A stretch of DNA of 64,000 nucleotides from Myxococcales bacterium (GTDB lineage: Bacteria; Myxococcota; Polyangia; Nannocystales; Nannocystaceae). The notes under the pieces are model-generated. The model was not told where the DNA came from and ran no database searches. It worked only from the letters and a program-made list of their open reading frames with translations. The position numbers and the translations under genes were made by a program. Positions 58,915-64,000 of the stretch are shown here, one piece after another; position 1 is the first letter of the stretch; the number at the start of each line of letters is the position of its first letter. Location: contig JAEUJW010000058.1 of NCBI GenBank assembly GCA_016793465.1, forward strand, positions 183,980-247,979. The letters are read 5' to 3'.

Positions 58915-60099
58915 ATGACCTGGCAAGACCCGCGCGCCGACATCGAGGCCCTGACGCCGCAGCTGCGGCAGGTCCGACACGACATCCATCGCCACCCGGA
59001 GCTCGGGTTCGAGGAGACGCGCACGCAGGCGCTGGTGCGCGCGTGGCTCGAGGCCCGCGGCTGGGCCCCGCGCGACTGCGCGGAGACGGGCCTGGTCGCC
59101 GACCTCCACCCCGGCCGCCCGGGCCCGACGATCGCCCTGCGCGCCGACCTCGACTGCTTGCCGATGCAAGAGCACACGGAGCTGCCGTACCGCTCGGTCC
59201 ACGACGGGCGCGCCCACAAGTGCGGGCACGACGGGCACACCGCGATCCTGCTCGGCGTGGCCGACGTGCTGTCGCGCTACCGCGACGAGGTCGCCGGCAA
59301 CGTGCGCCTGCTGTTCCAGCCGGCCGAGGAGGGCGTGCGCGGCGGCGGCGCCAGGGTCATGGTCGCCGAGGGCGCGCTGCGCGGCGCGAGCGAGGTCTAC
59401 GGCCTGCACAATTGGCCAGGCTTCCCCAAAGGACAGGTGCACGTGCGGTCGGGGGCGATGCTCGCGCAGGACCACCAGCTCGCGCTGACGATCACCGGCA
59501 AGGGCGGGCACGCCAGCCAGCCGCAGCTGTGCCGCGACCCGATCGTCGCCGGCGCCCACCTGGTGGCCGCGCTGCAGACTGTCGTCGCCCGCGGGCTCGG
59601 CTACAACGGCGGGGCGGTGCTGTCGATCACGCAGTTCACGGCCGGCACCACCCACAACATCATCCCCGGGTCGGCGTTCATGCGCGGCACCATCCGCACG
59701 TTCCACCGCGAGGTCAGCGAGCGCGTGCTCTCGCGGCTGAAGGAGGTCGTCGCCGGCACCGCCGCGGCGTTCGGGGTGGACATCGCGCTCGAGGCGAAGG
59801 AGGGCTACCCGGTGACGATGAACGCCGAGCACTGCACGGCCGCGGTCGTGCGCGTCGCGCAGGCGGTCGTCGGGCCGGGGCGGGTGACCGACGCCGGGCT
59901 GCCGATCGCCGGCGGCGAGGACTTCGCCTATCTGGCCCGGGAAATCCCCGGGGCCTACTTCTTCCTCGGGGCCAGGCGCGGGGAGGAGGACACGCCGGTG
60001 TGCCATCACCCGGACTTCGACTTCGACGACGAGCTGATCCCGACCGGGATCGCGATGTTCCTCGGGCTGTGCCGCGATCGCCTCGCGGCGCTGGCGTGA
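58915..60099 (+). CDS. M20 family amidohydrolase (hippurate/IAA-amide type)
   Basis: 394 residues. The M20D amidohydrolase marks are IHRHPELGFEE at the N-terminus, ALRADLDCLPM, KCGHDGHTA with the metal Cys/His/Asp, and LFQPAEEG with the catalytic Glu. The dimerisation domain holds GKGGHASQPQL, and HHPDFDFDD lies at the end with a metal His. It hydrolyses N-acyl amino acids such as hippurate or related amides in the cytosol. A partial dispersed-palindrome half site lies at 59431. The start has weak ribosome-binding signals. Confidence 0.93.
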   Translation: MTWQDPRADIEALTPQLRQVRHDIHRHPELGFEETRTQALVRAWLEARGWAPRDCAETGLVADLHPGRPGPTIALRADLDCLPMQEHTELPYRSVHDGRAHKCGHDGHTAILLGVADVLSRYRDEVAGNVRLLFQPAEEGVRGGGARVMVAEGALRGASEVYGLHNWPGFPKGQVHVRSGAMLAQDHQLALTITGKGGHASQPQLCRDPIVAGAHLVAALQTVVARGLGYNGGAVLSITQFTAGTTHNIIPGSAFMRGTIRTFHREVSERVLSRLKEVVAGTAAAFGVDIALEAKEGYPVTMNAEHCTAAVVRVAQAVVGPGRVTDAGLPIAGGEDFAYLAREIPGAYFFLGARRGEEDTPVCHHPDFDFDDELIPTGIAMFLGLCRDRLAALA

Positions 60100-60277
60100 G
60101 GCAGGCGAGGCCCGCCGCCAAAAAGCCCACGAATCGCTCTGGAAAACGCGCGCGGACGGCCACGGCGAGGCTGCTGCGGGCCGTCGGCGGCGCGAGCACC
60201 GTCGCCGCGGAGCGCGGCTGGAGCAGGGTGCCGAACGCGTGTTGAGGCGGCGGCGGCGAGTCGCGGCGCGAGTTCCA

Positions 60278-60293
60278 GTCCTTCGGGACAGGT
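60278..60293. repeat. Dispersed palindrome, intergenic
   Basis: GTCC-TTC-GGGACAGGT in the 353-bp gap (60100-60452) after the M20 gene. I see no gene in this gap. Confidence 0.4.
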
Positions 60294-60452
60294 GCCGCGC
60301 GCGCGAGGAGCGGATCGATCGCCGCGGCCTCGGCTTCACGGTCGGTGCGGTGGCCCTAGCGTAAAAAGCCGCCGCTGGCCCCAGCGCCGCGGCCGGGCCG
60401 GTCATTGCCAGCACGGACGGTCCGTGTAAAAACAGGTCTCCCCGAACCGGCC

Positions 60453-61793
60453 ATGCCTCCACCGCCGCTGGACGCCATCGCAACCCTCCTCGACCAAGGC
60501 GCCGCCGACTCGGCGGTGCGGCTGCTCCGGAGTTGCTGGGAGCCCGAGTTACCGGCCGACGACCTCGTCCGCATGTACTGCATGTGGATCCGCGGGCTGT
60601 GCGAGACGGGCGAGCTGGACAGCGCGCGCACGCTGGCCCGGCGGGCCGCCAGCGAGTTCCCGCGGGAGATCGACATCCTCATCGCGCTCGGCAACGTGCA
60701 GGACCTGTTCGGCGAGCTCGAGCTGGCCCGCGAGGCCTTCGAGGTCGCCATCGACGTCGACCCGACCGGCCCGCTGCAGCACTACAACCTCGGCGCCGTG
60801 CTCGAGCGGCTCGACCGCGAGGCCGAGGCCGAGAGGTGCTACCGCCGGGCCAACGAGGCCGACCCGAGCGGCGGCTCGATGTTCGAGGCGACCTCGGCGC
60901 TCGGCGCCATGCTGCGGCGTCAGGGCCGGCTCGAGGAGGCCGAGCAGGTCTATGACAACTACCTGACCGACGACCCCATCAACGTCGAGATCCTGGTCGA
61001 GCACGGCATCTGCCTGTCGGACCTCGAGCGCTTCGAGGAGGCGGTCGAGCGCTTCAACTTCTCGCTGTCGGTCGAGCCGGAGCACGCCGGCGCGCAGTAC
61101 AACAAGGCGATCACGCTGTACCGCGTCGGCAAGCACGAGCAGGCCCAGGCCGCGCTCGAGGCGGCGCGCCGGCTCGACCCCGACAACGCGCTGACGCTGG
61201 CGGTGCTCGGCGGCTGGAAGATGTCGGCCGCCGACTGCGACCTCGACGAGGCGCTGAGCCTGTTGTATGGCGCGCTCGACCTGCTCGAGCGCCGCTACAG
61301 CGGCGACGCGGCCAACGCCGGCTACTGCAGCCTGGTGGTCGAGGAGGTGTTCGAGGCGCTGTGGCAGAACGGGCGCCAGGCCGAGGCCCGCGAGGTCGCG
61401 CGCATCGCCGGCCAGCGCGAGTGGATCACGCCGCACATCCTCGACAGCTTGAACGAGGCCGACCACGGGCGCTCGTCGCGGGTCACGATCTTCACGGTGG
61501 TCGCCCGCGCCGAGGCCGGTGAGCGCCCGGAGTACTGGCCGGAGAACTCGAACGGCTACACCACCGGGCTCACCGTGCTGGCGTGCGACGAGGCCGAGGC
61601 GCGCGAGCTCTCGCTGGCGTACCTGCGGAGCATCGAGCCCTCGCCGACGGTGCGCTTCCACCTCGACGTGGTCCCGCCGAAGGCCCCGACCGACCAGGCC
61701 GCGAGCATGCTCGACGCCGCCGGGCCGGTGCAGATGCGGGCCCGCGGGGTGTTCCGCGTGCACGCCCAGCGCTCGTACAGCTACCGCTCGTAG
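60453..61793 (+). CDS. TPR-repeat protein
   Basis: 446 residues. Helical tetratricopeptide repeats fill about residues 20-320, with the usual ALG-Y-x-A and P hinges (LYRVGKHEQAQAALEAARRLDPDNA, MLRRQGRLEEAEQVYDNYLTDDPIN). A C-terminal ~120-residue strand-rich part follows (VTIFTVVARAEAGERP ... QMRARGVFRVHAQRSYSYRS). It is probably a cytosolic or peripheral adaptor. The ATG at 60453 begins MPPPPLD and no ribosome-binding site is evident. Confidence 0.85.
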   Translation: MPPPPLDAIATLLDQGAADSAVRLLRSCWEPELPADDLVRMYCMWIRGLCETGELDSARTLARRAASEFPREIDILIALGNVQDLFGELELAREAFEVAIDVDPTGPLQHYNLGAVLERLDREAEAERCYRRANEADPSGGSMFEATSALGAMLRRQGRLEEAEQVYDNYLTDDPINVEILVEHGICLSDLERFEEAVERFNFSLSVEPEHAGAQYNKAITLYRVGKHEQAQAALEAARRLDPDNALTLAVLGGWKMSAADCDLDEALSLLYGALDLLERRYSGDAANAGYCSLVVEEVFEALWQNGRQAEAREVARIAGQREWITPHILDSLNEADHGRSSRVTIFTVVARAEAGERPEYWPENSNGYTTGLTVLACDEAEARELSLAYLRSIEPSPTVRFHLDVVPPKAPTDQAASMLDAAGPVQMRARGVFRVHAQRSYSYRS

Positions 61794-61865
61794 GTCCACC
61801 GGGCCTCGGTTCGCCGTTCCGGCCGCGATTTGACTTCGCGGCGGCTCGGGCTCGATGATGGCGGG

Positions 61866-63611
61866 ATGACGAGGCATGCACGAGGGCTCGGGTTCGGGTG
61901 CGCGGCGCTGCTGGCCGCGCTGGTGACGGCGCCGAACCGCGCGGACGCGTGCGGCGGGACGTTCTGCGACGGCGGGGTGCCGGGGCCGATGCCGGTCGAC
62001 CAGACCGGCGAGAACGTGATCTTCGTGATGGGCGGCGACACCGCCGAGGTGCACATCCAGATCTCGATCGACCCCGACACCAACGCCGACAAGTTCGCGT
62101 GGATGATCCCGCTGACGGCCGTGCCGGAGTTCTCGGTCGGCTCGCAGCCGCTGTTCGACGCCGTGCGCGGGGGCACGGTGCCGCTCTACGACATCGTGTT
62201 CCAGAGCGAGGTGTGCGAGGAGGCGCCGCAGGGCGGGACCCTGACCTCGCCGAACGGCACCAACGCGACCGGCTTCGACGAGGGCGGCGCCAGCTCCGGG
62301 GCCGACGAGACGTCGGCCGACCCCGGGCCGATGGTGCTCGTCGAGGAGACCGTCGGCGCGTTCGACGTGGTCGTGCTGCAGGACAGCGAGCTGGCGCCGA
62401 TCCAGGAGTGGCTGGAGATGAACGGCTACAACTGGGACCCGAGCGCCGGGCCGATCTTGCAGCAGTACATCGACGAGGGCAACGTCATCGCCGCGCTGAA
62501 GCTGACGACCGGCGTGGGCCTGGCCGACGTCCACCCGATCACGCTGCGCTACGACTCGCTCGAGACCTGCTTCCCGCTGCGGCTCACGCGCATCGCGGCG
62601 GTCGAGGACATGGACATCCGGGTGTTCGTGCTCGCGGCCCAGCGGGCGGCGCCGACCAACTACCGCCACGTGCTCGTCAACCCGCTGAAGGTCGACTGGC
62701 TCACCTACGCCAGCAACTACAAGCAGGTGATCACCAACGCCGTCGACGCGAACATGGCCGACGGGCGGGCGTTCGTCACCGAGTACGCGGGCGACAGCGC
62801 GGTCGTGCCGCGCTTCGGCATCCACGAGGCGGCCTGGAACGAGCAGGCGTTCGCCGGGCTCGACCCGACCCAGGTGATCGGCGTGCTCAACCAGCAGGGG
62901 CTGGCCTCCTGCTTCGACGAGTTCTCGTGCACGTGGGGCCACCCGCTGGTCTACGGGCTGCTGCTCGAGTTCCTGCCGCCGCCGCCGGGCATCGACCCGA
63001 TCCAGTTCTACCCGTACCTCGCCGACTACAGCGGGCAGATCGACCTCGACAAGTGGAACGACGGCGCCGACTTCGCGGCGGCGCTGCTCGGCCGCGTCAT
63101 CGAGCCGGGCCTGCACGCGGAGGACCTGCTCGACACCTGGCCGTACCTGACGCGCATGTACACCACGATCTCGCCGGCGGAGATGATGGAGGACCCGCTC
63201 TTCCACTTGAACCCCGACCTCGACGAGGTGCCGCAGCTCAACTCGGCGACCAACTTCCGCCTGTGCAACGGCGACAGCGTGGTCACGCTGCCCGACGCGC
63301 GCGAGGTCTACGTGCCCGGCGGCGGGCCCTGGCCCGACATCCCCGGCGAGGAGTGGTGGGAGGAAGAGGTCCAGACGGTCGCTCTCAAGGGCGCGCCGAT
63401 GACGCTGGTCAACAACACCGCCGCCATCACCAGGAAGCTCGAGGAGTGGAACGCCGCCAACAGCTGGCCGCGCGCGACCGGCGAGTCGAGCACCTCGAGC
63501 GGGGCCGACGAGGCGGGCGGCTGCGGCTGTCGCACCGGCGGCGGGGCGGGCGGGGCGCTGCTCGGGCTCGCGGGGCTCGGCTGGCTGCTCCGCGGACGCC
63601 GTCGGCGCTGA
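61866..63611 (+). CDS. DUF2330 protein with MYXO-CTERM-type tail, copy 1
   Basis: 581 residues. It has a signal peptide (ALLAALVTAPNRADA), then ACGGTFCDGG and the DUF2330 domain (QTGENVIFVM, FAWMIPLTAVPEF). It ends in GCGCRTGGG, a hydrophobic segment and RGRRRR, the Cys + helix + Arg sorting tail. DUF2330 proteins are large secreted proteins of myxobacteria with no known function. A near-identical paralogue begins 102 bp after its stop. The ATG at 61866 is used. Confidence 0.92.
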   Translation: MTRHARGLGFGCAALLAALVTAPNRADACGGTFCDGGVPGPMPVDQTGENVIFVMGGDTAEVHIQISIDPDTNADKFAWMIPLTAVPEFSVGSQPLFDAVRGGTVPLYDIVFQSEVCEEAPQGGTLTSPNGTNATGFDEGGASSGADETSADPGPMVLVEETVGAFDVVVLQDSELAPIQEWLEMNGYNWDPSAGPILQQYIDEGNVIAALKLTTGVGLADVHPITLRYDSLETCFPLRLTRIAAVEDMDIRVFVLAAQRAAPTNYRHVLVNPLKVDWLTYASNYKQVITNAVDANMADGRAFVTEYAGDSAVVPRFGIHEAAWNEQAFAGLDPTQVIGVLNQQGLASCFDEFSCTWGHPLVYGLLLEFLPPPPGIDPIQFYPYLADYSGQIDLDKWNDGADFAAALLGRVIEPGLHAEDLLDTWPYLTRMYTTISPAEMMEDPLFHLNPDLDEVPQLNSATNFRLCNGDSVVTLPDAREVYVPGGGPWPDIPGEEWWEEEVQTVALKGAPMTLVNNTAAITRKLEEWNAANSWPRATGESSTSSGADEAGGCGCRTGGGAGGALLGLAGLGWLLRGRRRR

Positions 63612-63713
63612 CGCCGTGCGTGGGGCGTTTTGCGGCGCCGCGACATGCATGTCGTGGCCTTGAGCACGTCGCTGCGCTGGTGCGTGGGCGCGGGCTGTGG
63701 TCTGCTGGTCGCT

Positions 63714-64000
63714 ATGCGACGATCGGCATGGATGGGTGTCGCGGCCGGCCTGGCTGCTTCTTTAATTATGATGGCGCCGAACCGGGCGGAGGCGTGCGGC
63801 GGGACGTTCTGCGACGGCGGGGTGCCGGGGCCGATGCCGGTCGACCAGACCGGCGAGAACGTGATCTTCGTGATGGGCGGGGCGATGGCCGAGGTCCACA
63901 TCCAGATCTCGATCGACCCGAACACCAACGCCGACAAGTTCGCGTGGATGATCCCGCTGACGGCCGTGCCGGAGTTCGCGGTCGGCTCGCAGCCGCTGTT
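63714..64000 (+). CDS. DUF2330 protein copy 2 (cut by window end)
   Basis: An open frame from the ATG at 63714 to the window end, without a stop. The first 30 residues (signal peptide) differ from copy 1, but from CGGTFCDGGVPGPMPVDQTG onwards the proteins are almost identical and the DNA nearly so (63789 onwards vs 61950 onwards). This is a recent tandem duplication. An A/T-rich run (63761-63769) lies in the signal peptide. The rest of the gene lies beyond the window. Confidence 0.88.
   Translation, partial: MRRSAWMGVAAGLAASLIMMAPNRAEACGGTFCDGGVPGPMPVDQTGENVIFVMGGAMAEVHIQISIDPNTNADKFAWMIPLTAVPEFAVGSQPL

Overview
This is a very GC-rich chromosomal stretch, almost certainly from a myxobacterium, and most likely one of the Nannocystis/Plesiocystis group. 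The evidence is the style of the proteins. There are many secreted lipoproteins with Thr/Gly/Ser/Asp-rich linkers after the lipobox, DUF4215-type Cys-rich repeats, two tandem DUF2330 proteins with a Cys + membrane segment + poly-Arg tail (MYXO-CTERM-like), Ser/Thr kinases fused to other signalling modules, and a TPR-fused multihaem cytochrome. I see no tRNA, rRNA, CRISPR array, insertion sequence or prophage.

Layout. 1-9.4 kb: a deaminase-fold protein with a toxin look, a PD-(D/E)XK protein, an alpha/beta hydrolase, pterin dehydratase, a Coq4-like protein, RlmN, a MYXO-CTERM protein, a methyltransferase, an HMA lipoprotein and a PASTA protein. 9.7-12.4 kb: preT-preA, reductive pyrimidine catabolism. 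12.5-18 kb: a DoxX-like protein coupled to a giant kinase/ATPase/histidine-kinase hybrid. 18-28 kb: secreted and surface proteins (Cys-rich repeat lipoprotein, CHRD, beta-propeller, three-part peptidoglycan amidase, carbonic anhydrase). 28.2-37.4 kb: a divergent, tightly overlapping gene set around a TetR regulator with two operator-like palindromes. 37.6-43.1 kb: a molybdopterin oxidoreductase, a CoA-transferase and a sulfatase. 43.2-50.1 kb: a kinase-WD40 protein, an OmpA/DUF4398 pair and lipoproteins. 50.1-56.5 kb: a DUF808 membrane protein, two genes broken by internal deletion, and a pentahaem cytochrome. 57-64 kb: TerB-like, PH-domain, C_GCAxxG, M20 peptidase, TPR and two DUF2330 genes, the last cut by the window edge.

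The most interesting region is 28.2-37.4 kb. The rightward operon encodes, in order, a cytochrome P460-like lipoprotein, a UDP-sulfoquinovose synthase (SQD1/Agl3)-like enzyme, a class V PLP enzyme, a GT-C membrane glycosyltransferase, a thiol dioxygenase and a DPM1/GtrB-like GT2. The leftward operon encodes TetR, an LPG_synthase_TM membrane protein, a methyltransferase and a DM13 lipoprotein. I infer a regulated pathway for a sulfonated sugar on a polyprenyl-linked surface glycan. In this model the dioxygenase and PLP enzyme turn cysteine into sulfite for the synthase. The enzyme families are visible in the sequence; the pathway is a hypothesis.

Several non-coding patterns also recur: a dispersed palindrome with core TGTCCC-N2-GGGACA, a 29-bp GGCCCC/GGGGCC hairpin copied exactly after two unrelated genes, hairpins built from the stop codons of convergent genes, and short A/T-rich codon islands in otherwise GC-saturated genes.
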